A DNA stretch of 64,000 bases from Legionella nagasakiensis. Its GTDB lineage: Bacteria > Pseudomonadota > Gammaproteobacteria > Legionellales > Legionellaceae. The stretch spans positions 62,001 to 126,000 of the forward strand of contig NZ_CAAAID010000003.1 in the NCBI RefSeq assembly GCF_900639915.1, read 5' to 3'. Positions 24,487 to 33,838 of the stretch are shown in pieces (positions within the stretch are counted from its first letter, which is position 1; each line of letters starts with the position of its first letter). The notes beneath the pieces were generated by a model that did not search any database, had not been told where the DNA came from, and worked only from the letters and a program-made list of their open reading frames with translations. Both the position numbers and the translations under genes were made by a program.

Positions 24487-25296
24487 TCAAAAAACATCTT
24501 TTCTATTATGAAAAAATGAAACGATATGTTCTGTAAATATTTTTGGCTGTTCCCGATGAAGCATATGACCACAATCAGGAATAATCTCAAATTGAGCATT
24601 AGGTATACGGTCTACAAGTAGCTTTGAGTGTTTAATAGGAGTTATTAAATCATCTTGGCCAACTATCACAAGAGTTGGGCATTCAATATTGGCAATTTCA
24701 TCTAAAGTATTATGCTTTAATAGCGAATGTACTTGGCCAACATAACCATCATACGATTGTGGATACGGATCCTGCTTGATTCGAGTTAGTTCTGATTGAA
24801 TATTTGATTCGCTTTCTAAAAAAGAGTTACCATAAATCCAGGGGAAAACTGTCTCTAGAATTAAGTCTTGGTTAATACCAGAATCAATCAATTTTATTAT
24901 TGATTCTATATGTATTTGGGCTGTTTTAGGCAGTTTAGCAATTGAACTTGCAATAACTGCCGCCTTTACTTTCTCAGGATAATTAATACAAAGTTTTTGT
25001 GTTATGGCTCCACCCATTGAATGACCGACCACAAAAGCAGAAGAAATTTGACAAAATGTCATTAATTCAGCAATATCTTTTGCCATAGCATCAATAGAGT
25101 ACTCTTTTTTTGGTTGGCTACTTTGCCCTGCCCCACGATTATCAAGAGTAGTAACACGGAAAAATTTAGATAAATTATTAACCATTAATGACCAAATGTT
25201 ATGGTTTGTGGTCAATCCTCCTATCAAAATTAAATCAGGTCCCGTACCAGTAGTCTCATAATAAATGTTAATATTATTAGCTTTTATTATTGTCAT
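24487..25296 (-). CDS. Alpha/beta hydrolase (enol-lactonase-like)
   Basis: Cytosolic hydrolase of 269 residues. Nucleophile elbow GHSMGG with Ser93; oxyanion region LIGGLTTNHNIWS; LDNRGAGQSSQP as in 3-oxoadipate enol-lactonases and haloperoxidase-like enzymes; acid in VIVGQDDLITPIKHS; base His in DCGHMLHREQP. No signal peptide. Monocistronic, between the fis terminator and htpG. Substrate unknown; no other aromatic-degradation gene lies nearby, so the lactonase name is only a structural likeness. Confidence 0.87.
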   Translation of the reverse strand: MTIIKANNINIYYETTGTGPDLILIGGLTTNHNIWSLMVNNLSKFFRVTTLDNRGAGQSSQPKKEYSIDAMAKDIAELMTFCQISSAFVVGHSMGGAITQKLCINYPEKVKAAVIASSIAKLPKTAQIHIESIIKLIDSGINQDLILETVFPWIYGNSFLESESNIQSELTRIKQDPYPQSYDGYVGQVHSLLKHNTLDEIANIECPTLVIVGQDDLITPIKHSKLLVDRIPNAQFEIIPDCGHMLHREQPKIFTEHIVSFFHNRKDVF

Positions 25297-25611
25297 AATC
25301 CATCTCTATTCAAAGTTTTTGTCTTTACAGAGAATTCTATCCATAAGAAACTGCATCTTTACAATCTACATAACAATGCAACAAAAAGGACTAGAAAGCG
25401 GTTTTTCGTTTTCTAGAGTCTCCTCTTTTCTGGAAAAATGTACCTGACAAAGAGTAAGTAACGGGCTCAGTTAATTTTTTTATTGGCATGCTAATTTCCA
25501 TCCAAGTACAGTCATACCATTATACATCATATTTCGCAGAGCTTAAGAGCGGCTTTAAAGCTTAAAAAAATAGGCTGCAATACGATGCAGCCCACGAGAA
25601 TAAGACCATTA
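25297..25611. other. Intergenic region with htpG terminator
   Basis: 315 bp. Apart from the htpG terminator and an imperfect hairpin around 25390-25420 (CTAGAAA against TTTCTAG) I see no gene. Confidence 0.5.
25564..25592 (-). terminator. Rho-independent terminator of htpG
   Basis: On the minus strand GGCTGCA-TCGTAT-TGCAGCC is followed by TATTTTTTT, a classic stem and T-run, just beyond the htpG stop. Confidence 0.88.
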
Positions 25612-27495
25612 TTAAGAGGCAACAAGCAATTGATTAATACGGCGAACAAAATCGGCAGGATTATCGAGTTGGCCGCCTTCTGCCAAAACAGCCTGCTCAA
25701 AAAGAACCACCACCCATTGCGCAAAACGATCATCATCTTCCATGGCATGCAAACGTTTTATCAAAGCGTGTTCAGGATTAATTTCAAAAATGGGTTTTGC
25801 TTCAGGCATTTTCTGACCTGCGGCCTGTAAGATTCGTTGCATTTCAAACCCCATATCTTGTTCATCTGCCACAACACAGGCCGGAGAATCCGTCAGACGA
25901 GTTGTGATATGAACGTCTTTTACACGCTCGCCTAGAATCTCTTTGATTTGTTTTAGCATCGGCTCAAGTGTCTTTTCTTGCTTCTCAACTTCTTTTGTAT
26001 CTTCCAAATCAACTTTACCTTTGCTGATGGATTGTAATTTTTTACCATCAAACTCGCTTAAATAACCAACCAGCCATTCATCAACCCGGTCACTCAGCAA
26101 TAAAACTTCGATGCCTTTCTTTTTGAAGATTTCCAGGTGTGGGCTGTGTTTGGCTGCATTATAACTTGAGGCTGTGACATAATAGATTTTATCCTGACCT
26201 TCTTGCATACGATCAACGTATTCTTTAAGCGATATGGTTTGTTTTTCCGAATCATTCGCTGTTGTTGCAAATCTTAGTAATTTGGCCACCGCTTCACGAT
26301 TAACAAAATCTTCAATTGGACCTTCTTTTAATACCAGGCCAAACTCATCCCAAAATCGTTGATATTTTTCAACGTCATCCTGACTCATTTTTTCAAGCAT
26401 GGACAGAATACGTTTAGTGCACGCTGCACGAATACTATCCACTTGTTTATTGTCTTGCAGAATTTCACGTGAAATATTTAAAGGCAAATCACTGGCATCC
26501 ACGATCCCTTTCACAAAACGTAGATAGCGTGGTAAAAATTGGGTAGCATCATCCATAATAAACACACGTTTGATGTATAATTTTAAACCATGCTTCACCT
26601 CTTGTTGCCATAAGTCAAAAGGAGCATGACTTGGAATGTATAAAAGGCTAATATAGTCCTGTTTCCCTTCGACGTGATTATGCGACCAGGCGAGTGGCTC
26701 CTGATAATCATGCGAAATATGCTTATAAAGCTCCTTATATTCATCGTCAGAAATTTCGGATTTTTGTAATGTCCAAAGGGCGGTTGCTTTATTTACAGTT
26801 TCATATTCCTCTTTTTTTTCCTTTTTATCTTTGTCGGCTTTATCTTCTTCGGTTAATTTTTTCATGACAATCGGCCAACAGATATGATCAGAATATTTAC
26901 TTATAATACTTCGTAACCGCCAATCGCTTAAAAATTCCTCTTCATCGTCCTTCAAATGCAAGATGATTTGCGTACCACGCGCTTCTCTGGTTTCCTGACC
27001 GATGGTAAACTCTCCTTCTCCATTCGACTCCCACACAATCCCTTCTTCAACCGATAGACCCGCCCGACGACTTTTAACCGTTACCTTATCGGCGACAATA
27101 AATGCGGAATAAAAACCCACACCGAATTGACCAATCAGCTGGGAATCTTTTGCTTTTTCACCGGACAAATGACTTAAAAATTCTTTCGTGCCAGATTTAG
27201 CAATGGTTCCTAAATTCTCTATTGCCTCATCTCTACTTAAACCAATTCCGTTATCGGTGATGGCGATTGTTTTAAGTTTTTCATTGAATTCAATGGCAAT
27301 TTTAAGATCTGAATCGCCTTCATAAAGTTCGCTGTTGGCGAGAGCTAAAAATCGCAATTTATCCAGAGCGTCAGACGCATTTGAGATCAACTCACGTAAA
27401 AAGATTTCTTTATTGCTATATAACGAGTGAACAACCAAATGAAGCATTTGCTTTACTTCAGTCTGAAAACCCATTGTTTGTTGCTTAGCCACCAT
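25612..27495 (-). CDS. htpG: Chaperone HtpG (bacterial Hsp90)
   Basis: ATP-dependent cytosolic chaperone, 627 residues. The N-terminal GHKL ATPase blocks are complete: [17 protein letters not shown]-type ([16 protein letters not shown]), [37 protein letters not shown] and GEGEFTI. The charged linker [14 protein letters not shown] follows, then the middle domain with [12 protein letters not shown] and a C-terminal dimer domain. ATG at 27495 with GAGGAG upstream. A heat-shock sigma-32-type promoter is visible at 27579-27607 and a terminator follows, so it is a single-gene heat-inducible unit. Confidence 0.98.
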   Translation of the reverse strand: MVAKQQTMGFQTEVKQMLHLVVHSLYSNKEIFLRELISNASDALDKLRFLALANSELYEGDSDLKIAIEFNEKLKTIAITDNGIGLSRDEAIENLGTIAKSGTKEFLSHLSGEKAKDSQLIGQFGVGFYSAFIVADKVTVKSRRAGLSVEEGIVWESNGEGEFTIGQETREARGTQIILHLKDDEEEFLSDWRLRSIISKYSDHICWPIVMKKLTEEDKADKDKKEKKEEYETVNKATALWTLQKSEISDDEYKELYKHISHDYQEPLAWSHNHVEGKQDYISLLYIPSHAPFDLWQQEVKHGLKLYIKRVFIMDDATQFLPRYLRFVKGIVDASDLPLNISREILQDNKQVDSIRAACTKRILSMLEKMSQDDVEKYQRFWDEFGLVLKEGPIEDFVNREAVAKLLRFATTANDSEKQTISLKEYVDRMQEGQDKIYYVTASSYNAAKHSPHLEIFKKKGIEVLLLSDRVDEWLVGYLSEFDGKKLQSISKGKVDLEDTKEVEKQEKTLEPMLKQIKEILGERVKDVHITTRLTDSPACVVADEQDMGFEMQRILQAAGQKMPEAKPIFEINPEHALIKRLHAMEDDDRFAQWVVVLFEQAVLAEGGQLDNPADFVRRINQLLVAS

Positions 27496-27578
27496 TAATC
27501 AATCTCCTCAATATGTACTCAGGATTTATGAAAAATTCCAATCTCTGCGTAAATCCTGATGCTGTGAATAAACAAGGT

Positions 27579-27607
27579 ATATGAGGGTAAAAAATCAAAA
27601 TTTCAAG
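27579..27607 (-). promoter_or_regulatory. Sigma-32-type heat-shock promoter of htpG
   Basis: On the minus strand CTTGAAA (27601-27607) is followed after 13 nt by CCCTCATAT (27579-27587), close to the sigma-32 consensus CTTGAAA / CCCCATNT. It lies 84-112 bp before the htpG start and overlaps the stop codon of the DUF4124 gene. Confidence 0.82.
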
Positions 27608-28139
27608 GGGCACGAGCTGGGCGAGTTTGTGGCACCATCCCAACTCGGGGGCGGTGCATAAAAATTGTAATGGTATCACTGGTCTTAAGGACTTTGCTTT
27701 TTTCATTAACAACTTGAACAGCAAGCGTATGGGAACCACGATTCATATCCCGTAATGCAAAAACAGTGGTTGCCTGGGGTTCACCCAACGGCATGCCATC
27801 AAAAATCATTTGCAACTTATCACCAGTTTTTAATTCTGGTTCTAATTGAATATTTACAGCAACATATCCTTGATTGTTGCGTATGGTTTCCTGATCTTTA
27901 GGCGCAAGAATAGTGATTGTGTAATCCGTTAAAGACTCAGTAGCCTCATCCGCAAGAGATGGGCTGTCCGGAGAAGGAAGAGGAGAAGAAAACGTCTGTA
28001 CTTCAGGCAATTCTACTTTTTCCGCACCCGGATGCGGCTTGTCGCTGAAGTGTACATTACCACTGCTGTCTGTCCATTTATAAATTTGCGCCTGCAATGG
28101 ACTTATCATAATAAGAAAACAAAGAAGCAGTATTTTCAT
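27603..28139 (-). CDS. DUF4124-domain secreted protein
   Basis: Exported protein of 178 residues: signal peptide MKILLLCFLIMISPLQA, then the DUF4124 domain QIYKWTDSSGNVHFSDKPHP (about 18-50). A proline/serine linker and an Ig-like C-terminal domain (TITILAPKDQETIRNNQGYV to SDTITIFMHRP) follow. It lies downstream of glnA on the same strand, an arrangement seen in many gammaproteobacteria, but a strong hairpin separates them. Role unknown; probably a periplasmic envelope protein. Its last codons hold the htpG -35 element. Confidence 0.85.
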   Translation of the reverse strand: MKILLLCFLIMISPLQAQIYKWTDSSGNVHFSDKPHPGAEKVELPEVQTFSSPLPSPDSPSLADEATESLTDYTITILAPKDQETIRNNQGYVAVNIQLEPELKTGDKLQMIFDGMPLGEPQATTVFALRDMNRGSHTLAVQVVNEKSKVLKTSDTITIFMHRPRVGMVPQTRPARAP

Positions 28140-28170
28140 ACTAAATATTCCTTTCGGCCTTCAGTTATTC

Positions 28171-28207
28171 TTGTAAGAAGAGGTCTGAGATAGACCTCTT
28201 CTTACAA
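28171..28207 (-). terminator. 16-bp perfect hairpin after glnA
   Basis: Arms TTGTAAGAAGAGGTCT and AGACCTCTTCTTACAA pair perfectly around GAGAT, 12 bp beyond the glnA stop on its strand. There is no strict T-run, so termination may be partial. Confidence 0.7.
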
Positions 28208-28218
28208 GGCGACTTGTT

Positions 28219-29628
28219 TTAGATGCTGTAATAAAGTTCAAACTCGATTGGATGAACCAGGCTGCGTACTTGCGCAATGTCCATTTCTCGCAAAGCAATA
28301 TAACTATTAATGAAATCCTTGCTAAACACATCTCCAGCCAGAAGAAAATCATGATCTTGCCGCAAATGGTTAACTGCTTCTTCCAAAGAGCTGGAAACCG
28401 TTGGAACATCCACTAATTCCTCTGGAGGCAAGTCATACAAATCTTTATCCATTGGCTCTCCGGGATGAATTTTTTTCTGGATGCCATCAAGGCCAGCCAT
28501 CATCATTGCCGCAAAAGCAAGATATGGATTTGCGGTGGGGTCTGGAAAACGTACTTCGATACGACGTGCTTTCGGATTGTTGATATGAGGGATACGAATT
28601 GCAGCCGAGCGATTACGTGCGGAATAAGCCAATAATACAGGGGCTTCAAAACCAGGTACTAATCGTTTGTAACTGTTTGTTGCCGGATTAGTGAATGCGT
28701 TGATTGCACGGGCATGGCGAATAATACCACCAATATAATACAGGGCTGTTTCAGACAAACCTGCATATTGATCACCAGAGAATAAGTTCACGCCCTCTTT
28801 TACCAAAGACTGATGACAATGCATGCCACTGCCATTATCTCCCACCAATGGTTTTGGCATAAACGTTGCTGTTTTACCATAATTATGAGCGACGTTATGA
28901 ACCACATATTTTAAAATCTGCAGCTCATCGGCTTTTTTGGTAAGGCTGTTGAATCGAGTAGCCACTTCACATTGATTTGCTGTTGCTACTTCATGATGGT
29001 GTGCTTCAACTTCAATCCCTAATGTTTCAAGAATTTGACAGATGGCTGAACGAATATCCTGAGATGAATCAACGGGTGGTACCGGAAAATAACCGCCTTT
29101 AATGCTAGGCCGATGACCAATGTTGCCTCCTTCCACCACTTTACCTGAATTCCACTGAGCTTCTTCCGAATCGATTTTATAAAATGAACCACTGATATTT
29201 GTCTCCCAACGTACATCATCAAACAGGAAAAATTCGGGCTCCGGACCAAATAAAGCCTGATCGGCAATACCAGTGGATTGCATATAAGCCTCGGCTCGTT
29301 GTGCCAGAGAACGGGGATCGCGTTCATAGCCCAACATCGTCTGCGGATCAACCACATTACAGCGAATAAATAGTGTATTTTCTTGATAAAACGGGTCAGG
29401 AAGAATACTGCTTAAATCAGGGACTAATGCCAAATCTGACTGGTGTATTTTTTGCCATCCCTTGAAGGAAGATCCATCAATCATTTTTCCAGATTCTATG
29501 AAATCATCACTGACAGCAGACACTGGTATAGTAATATGTTGTTCTTTCCCGCGGGTGTCGGTGAAACGTAAATCAATAAATTTAGCATCGTGTTCTTTAA
29601 TCGCATTCAACAGCGCGTTTTTACTCAT
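28219..29628 (-). CDS. glnA: Glutamine synthetase type I
   Basis: Dodecameric enzyme making glutamine from glutamate, ammonia and ATP. 469 residues with the N-terminal beta-grasp ([29 protein letters not shown]), the metal-binding catalytic core ([36 protein letters not shown]), NRSAAIRIP and [10 protein letters not shown]. The adenylylation site [10 protein letters not shown] with Tyr398 is conserved, so activity is probably controlled by GlnE. The start is preceded by GGAGACAACC. I searched the upstream region for a sigma-54 motif and did not see one. Confidence 0.98.
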   Translation of the reverse strand: MSKNALLNAIKEHDAKFIDLRFTDTRGKEQHITIPVSAVSDDFIESGKMIDGSSFKGWQKIHQSDLALVPDLSSILPDPFYQENTLFIRCNVVDPQTMLGYERDPRSLAQRAEAYMQSTGIADQALFGPEPEFFLFDDVRWETNISGSFYKIDSEEAQWNSGKVVEGGNIGHRPSIKGGYFPVPPVDSSQDIRSAICQILETLGIEVEAHHHEVATANQCEVATRFNSLTKKADELQILKYVVHNVAHNYGKTATFMPKPLVGDNGSGMHCHQSLVKEGVNLFSGDQYAGLSETALYYIGGIIRHARAINAFTNPATNSYKRLVPGFEAPVLLAYSARNRSAAIRIPHINNPKARRIEVRFPDPTANPYLAFAAMMMAGLDGIQKKIHPGEPMDKDLYDLPPEELVDVPTVSSSLEEAVNHLRQDHDFLLAGDVFSKDFINSYIALREMDIAQVRSLVHPIEFELYYSI

Positions 29629-29780
29629 GGTTGTCTCCGTGATTGGCCTTGGCTAGTTTACCTTAAGTGACTTATGAAACCCAATAGATTAAACTACCCC
29701 ATATACAATAAATTCGGGACTAATGCTAGAGGCTATTAGTGTTCTTGTTTTATTAATCCATTAATTGGTTGCAAAAATGT

Positions 29781-30980
29781 ATGGGCGCCTATCAATATCA
29801 AGCGCTGAAAAAATCAGGAACAGCCTGTAAAGGTATTATTGAAGCAGACTCAGAGCGGCATGCCCGCCAATTATTACGGGAACAAGGCTTAATCCCGACA
29901 CAAATTCATACCTTTAAAAAAATACACCAGGCAAAACATAAAAATAAGTTATCTGCCCAGGAATTATCCTTATTTACTCGTCAACTGGCTACATTACTTG
30001 CTGCAGGAATTCCCGTCGATGAATCATTACATGGAGTGAGTGAACAAACTGAGAAAGACAAAACACGACAATTAATTATTGGCGTCCGTTCTAAAGTGAT
30101 GGAAGGTTACTCATTAGCTCAGGCCATGGCAGAGTATCCCTATGCTTTCCCAGAACTGTATCAAGCAACGGTAGCTGCAGGAGAGCAAACAGGTCGCCTG
30201 GATTTAGTCTTGGAAAAACTGGCTGACTATACTGAAAATCAACAACAAACTCGACAAAAAATCCAGCAAGCTCTGATTTACCCTAGCCTCATGATCGTCG
30301 TCTCAGCTGCCATCATCAGTTTTTTATTGGCATTTGTCGTTCCTAAGATTATTGATGTATTCAGCAGCAGTGGTCAATCACTGCCACAAATGACGCACGT
30401 CCTTATTATTATCAGTACGTTTATTAAACGTTACGGACTATATACTCTATTATTTTTGATTCTTCTGGTATTAGGTTTTAAAAAAAGCCTGGCTAATCTG
30501 CGGGTAAAAATCGCGTGGCATCGAATCCTATTAAAATTGCCAATCGTATCTTATCTTGTAAAATCAATTAATGTAGCACGATATATCCATACTTTTAGTA
30601 TTTTATTTGCTGCTGGTGTCAGCGTCTTGGAAACCATGCGCGTATCCGCGAGCCTAATTAGTAATCTTGTTATGCACCATGCGTTTGATATAGCTGCTGT
30701 TCGCGTAAAAGAAGGGACAGCCATTCATATGGCCCTTAAGGAAACCAGATTTTTAAACCCCATGGCGGTTCATTTAATCGCCAGTGGAGAAAAAAGCGGT
30801 CAGCTTGCTTCCATGATGGAGCGTGCTGCCCTGCATCTCGATAATGAGGTCAAACGGCTCATTGATACCGCATTGACCCTTTTAGAACCTTTAATCATAC
30901 TTTTAATGGGTGGAGTCGTTCTTTTCATTGTTTTGGCAACATTGTTGCCAATTTTTTCTATGGAGCAACTTGTAATATGA
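29781..30980 (+). CDS. lspF: Type II secretion inner-membrane platform protein GspF/LspF
   Basis: Polytopic protein that couples the cytosolic ATPase to pseudopilus assembly. Two T2SSF domains: LSLFTRQLATLLAAGIPVDE in the first half and IARYIHTFSILFAAGVSVLE-like (NVARYIHTFSILFAAGVSVL) in the second, each followed by membrane helices. VAAGEQTGRLDLVLEKLADY and IASGEKSGQLASMMERAALH are the paired signatures. I start at ATG 29781 (MGAYQYQALKKSG); a TTG four codons earlier is possible. First gene of the lspFGHIJK operon; its stop overlaps lspG by 4 bp. Confidence 0.96.
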   Translation: MGAYQYQALKKSGTACKGIIEADSERHARQLLREQGLIPTQIHTFKKIHQAKHKNKLSAQELSLFTRQLATLLAAGIPVDESLHGVSEQTEKDKTRQLIIGVRSKVMEGYSLAQAMAEYPYAFPELYQATVAAGEQTGRLDLVLEKLADYTENQQQTRQKIQQALIYPSLMIVVSAAIISFLLAFVVPKIIDVFSSSGQSLPQMTHVLIIISTFIKRYGLYTLLFLILLVLGFKKSLANLRVKIAWHRILLKLPIVSYLVKSINVARYIHTFSILFAAGVSVLETMRVSASLISNLVMHHAFDIAAVRVKEGTAIHMALKETRFLNPMAVHLIASGEKSGQLASMMERAALHLDNEVKRLIDTALTLLEPLIILLMGGVVLFIVLATLLPIFSMEQLVI

Positions 30981-31399
30981 ACAAGCAGCGTGGCTTTTCT
31001 CTGATTGAAATCATGGTTGTTGTTGTTATTCTTGGAATTTTAGCATCCATTGTTGTCCCGAGAATCATCAGCAGACCTGATGAGGCACGAATTGTTAAAG
31101 CGAAACAAGACGTGCTGGCGATTCAAAATGCATTGGATCTTTATAAATTAGATAATGGATTTTACCCAAGCACCGATCAAGGTTTGCTTGCTTTGGTCGA
31201 AAAACCAAACTCCAATCCCATTCCTCGTGACTGGAAGCCTTATCTTAAATCGCTACCAAAAGATCCTTGGGGTCGTGAATATTTGTACTTAAATCCTGGC
31301 CAACATGGAGAAATTGACGTTTTTACCTTAGGTGCAGATGGTCAACCAGGCGGCACAGGAGTCAATGCAGAAGTTGGTAATTGGGATGCAAATTCATAA
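30977..31399 (+). CDS. lspG: Major pseudopilin GspG/LspG
   Basis: Main subunit of the type II secretion pseudopilus. Prepilin peptidase site MNKQRG|FSLIE: cleavage after G6, Phe7 methylated, Glu11 at +5, then a 20-residue hydrophobic stem. The C-terminal part has NGFYPSTDQGLLALVEKP, the SLPKDPWGREYLYLNPGQHG segment and EIDVFTLGADGQPGG with the calcium-binding acidic loop. 140 residues, normal. The ATG overlaps the lspF stop (ATGA). Confidence 0.97.
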   Translation: MNKQRGFSLIEIMVVVVILGILASIVVPRIISRPDEARIVKAKQDVLAIQNALDLYKLDNGFYPSTDQGLLALVEKPNSNPIPRDWKPYLKSLPKDPWGREYLYLNPGQHGEIDVFTLGADGQPGGTGVNAEVGNWDANS

Positions 31400-31892
31400 T
31401 TCCGCGCCCTTCTATAAGGTAAAAGGATTTACTTTACTTGAAATTTTGGTCGTGTTGATCATCATTGGTATTACGCTTGGGTTTGCCCTGCTTGCATTTG
31501 GGGATTTTGGCGAAAAACGGCGCATTATAGTCGCTGCCGAACAATTTACTCATTACGTAAAATTAGCTCAACAACAAGCAATCTTAGAAGCAAGTACTTT
31601 AGGCATTCATTTTAATAAACAGACTTACCAGATACTTCGCTTTACTTCCTCAGGACATTGGCAGCCTTTGCCGCAAAAAGGCATTTTTCATACCCAGAAA
31701 ATTCCCAGTAACACGACGTTCGATTGGGAGACTGAGAAAAAAAAGGGGGAATTTCCTGAAATTATTATCAACGCATCAGGAGATACAACACCGTTTACGC
31801 TTTATTTTGGCTCAAATAAGACCTCAAAACTGGCTGCCGTGATTGGAAAGCATGATGGCAGTATTATATTGCAAACGGTGAATTCGCCATGA
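31386..31892 (+). CDS. lspH: Minor pseudopilin GspH/LspH
   Basis: Minor pseudopilin with prepilin motif KVKG|FTLLEILVVLIIIG (G14, Glu at +5). The globular part includes RIIVAAEQFTHYVKLAQQQA and LYFGSNKTSKLAAVIGKHDG. Start at ATG 31386, inside the last codons of lspG, because it places the prepilin leader at a normal 14 residues; an upstream in-frame start would give an overlong leader. Stop overlaps lspI by 4 bp. Confidence 0.92.
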   Translation: MQIHNSAPFYKVKGFTLLEILVVLIIIGITLGFALLAFGDFGEKRRIIVAAEQFTHYVKLAQQQAILEASTLGIHFNKQTYQILRFTSSGHWQPLPQKGIFHTQKIPSNTTFDWETEKKKGEFPEIIINASGDTTPFTLYFGSNKTSKLAAVIGKHDGSIILQTVNSP

Positions 31893-32254
31893 GCAAATCT
31901 AAAGGATTTACTTTGATTGAAGTGCTTCTTGCACTCGCTGTCATTGCGATTGCTCTAACGGCCCTGTTAAAAGCCACCTCGCAAGACGTTGTTTTTACCG
32001 ATAGAATTAAAGAGAAAACAATCCGTCATTGGGTTGCTATGCAGGGTATTACAATGATCCAATTAGGCCTGTTACCTATTTATTCAGGGCAGGAAGTGAC
32101 ACAAGTCACAACCATGTTTGGCGAACGATGGTATTGGCGGGCAAAACTCCTCCCAACGTCAATAAAGAAAATGGAACAGATTCAGATTGTCACCAGCAAA
32201 AGTCAGGCTGGTCCTTTTCATGATCCCTTAATTGCCTTTAGGTATATCCCATGA
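31889..32254 (+). CDS. lspI: Minor pseudopilin GspI/LspI
   Basis: Tip-complex pseudopilin. Leader MSKSKG|FTLIEVLLALAVIA with Glu11 at +5, then WVAMQGITMIQLGLLPIYSG and FGERWYWRAKLLPTSIKKME, typical of GspI. 121 residues. ATGA overlap with both neighbours implies translational coupling. Confidence 0.95.
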   Translation: MSKSKGFTLIEVLLALAVIAIALTALLKATSQDVVFTDRIKEKTIRHWVAMQGITMIQLGLLPIYSGQEVTQVTTMFGERWYWRAKLLPTSIKKMEQIQIVTSKSQAGPFHDPLIAFRYIP

Positions 32255-32862
32255 AAATTCATGGTTATACATTGATTGAAATCATGGTCGCCCTGGCTGT
32301 TTTTGCAATTCTAGCTGTTTTAACGTCTGTTGCCATGTATCATGCATTCAATACTCGTGCCAGAGTTAGTTTCCATGCTGATCGATTAAATGAATTACAG
32401 TTAGCTGTTATCATGATGACTCGCGATGCAGAGCAAGCGGTAAATCGTCCCGTTCGTGAAAAAGAAATGCATCTAATTCCCTCTTTTGTTGGCCAACCGT
32501 ATTATTTTGAATTTACTCGCGCAGGCCTAGTCAACCCTAACGGCTTAGAAGATCGCAGCACTCTTAAACGAATTGCATTTATTTGCCATAATCAACAATT
32601 AATACGAAGAAGCTGGTCAACTCTTGATGAACCAAAACGAAAACAATATCAGGATAAAATCTTACTTAATCATTTGGAGGCTTGTTCTTTTGCCTATTTA
32701 ACTCACAATCGACAAATCTTGTCGGAATGGCATGAACATGTCGTCATGCAAAATCAAATTAAAGATCCCATGCCTATTGGCATACAATTGACCCTTAAAT
32801 TAAACAATTGGGGAGAGATGAGTTTGCTCTTTATTATACCCGAGGGACTTTATGCAGGATAA
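32251..32862 (+). CDS. lspJ: Minor pseudopilin GspJ/LspJ
   Basis: Leader MKIHG|YTLIEIMVALAVFA: tyrosine instead of phenylalanine at +1, Glu at +5. The body has LNELQLAVIMMTRDAEQAVN (NxLqxaxxxlxrDleq pattern of GspJ) and PVREKEMHLIPSFVG. 203 residues. Overlaps lspK start by 11 bp. Forms the tip complex with GspI and GspK. Confidence 0.95.
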   Translation: MKIHGYTLIEIMVALAVFAILAVLTSVAMYHAFNTRARVSFHADRLNELQLAVIMMTRDAEQAVNRPVREKEMHLIPSFVGQPYYFEFTRAGLVNPNGLEDRSTLKRIAFICHNQQLIRRSWSTLDEPKRKQYQDKILLNHLEACSFAYLTHNRQILSEWHEHVVMQNQIKDPMPIGIQLTLKLNNWGEMSLLFIIPEGLYAG

Positions 32863-33784
32863 ATCATCTCAACAACGTGGCAGCGCGTTGCTTTCTGCTT
32901 TATTTATCATGACCCTCGTAGCCATCGCAGCTACGGCCATGACTACCCGATTACAATTAGATATATATCGTACACGTCTTACCATAACCAGCGATAAGCT
33001 GTATCTTGCATCCCAAGCAGTGACTTTCTGGGCGATGGAGATGCTTGCAAAAAAAAAGGCCATCCTGCCTCATGCTGAAGGACTAGAATTTCCTAAAGAA
33101 TTTGCAACCATTTATCCGCAAATTCTTACCAAAGGACATCTCTATGATTTACAAGCACGATTTAATCTAAATAATTTACAAGATCCAAAATATCAAACAC
33201 CATTTTATCGATTATTAGAAATAATTTTAACTAAAATACCAGATACCCAACGCAAAATCCTAGTCAAAGCCACACAAAACTGGATAGCTCCTTACCGCCC
33301 GGATCGTGGCCATGATGAATTTGAGAGTTTTTATTTACAACAAAACCCAGCTTACTTGCCAAGCCATCAACTGATGAAGAGTGTTTCAGAATTACGCCTA
33401 GTCCACGGCATTAATGCTTCTATGTATCAAGCTCTCTTACCTCATGTCATCGCATTGCCTGAAACAACCCCCATCAATATCAACACAGCTTCTTTAACGG
33501 TATTGATGACATTAGGGAATGGTTTAAATCGATCCCAGGCCAATGAAATTATACAAATACGGGGAGGTGAAGGAATCACGAACCTAAATGCGCTTCAGTT
33601 ACTCTTAAAAAAATTTGATATCCCTACTGATCAGATAACACTAGAAAGCCAATATTTTCTAAGCGTCGCATATACTACTTCTGAAGACTTAAATCTGATA
33701 AATTTTACCATTCTAAAACGCAACAAGGATAAAAAAGGCAAGATAACCGTGAGTCTTGTGTATGAAGGCATGAATACCCTTTAA
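32852..33784 (+). CDS. lspK: Minor pseudopilin GspK/LspK
   Basis: Large tip pseudopilin of 310 residues. Leader MQDKSSQQRG|SALLSALFIM, lacking the +5 glutamate as expected for GspK. DLQARFNLNNLQDP is the conserved post-stem block, and the alpha-helical insert ends with TTPININTASLTVLMTLGNG. Last gene of the lspFGHIJK unit; converges with the Sel1 gene 54 bp away. lspC, lspD/E, lspL/M and the prepilin peptidase are outside the window. Confidence 0.95.
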   Translation: MQDKSSQQRGSALLSALFIMTLVAIAATAMTTRLQLDIYRTRLTITSDKLYLASQAVTFWAMEMLAKKKAILPHAEGLEFPKEFATIYPQILTKGHLYDLQARFNLNNLQDPKYQTPFYRLLEIILTKIPDTQRKILVKATQNWIAPYRPDRGHDEFESFYLQQNPAYLPSHQLMKSVSELRLVHGINASMYQALLPHVIALPETTPININTASLTVLMTLGNGLNRSQANEIIQIRGGEGITNLNALQLLLKKFDIPTDQITLESQYFLSVAYTTSEDLNLINFTILKRNKDKKGKITVSLVYEGMNTL

Positions 33785-33838
33785 ATGCAGAACATTGATC
33801 TCATGATGGTGAAAATAATAATCCTACGAGCACAACCC

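Noticed and set aside
25391-25416. Hairpin CTAGAAA / TTTCTAG after the hydrolase region
   Set aside because: Stem is short with a long loop and no T-run; the htpG terminator at 25564-25592 is the clear one.
31332-31385. Longer N-terminus for LspH
   Set aside because: It would place the prepilin cleavage site after an unusually long leader inside lspG; the ATG at 31386 gives a normal leader.
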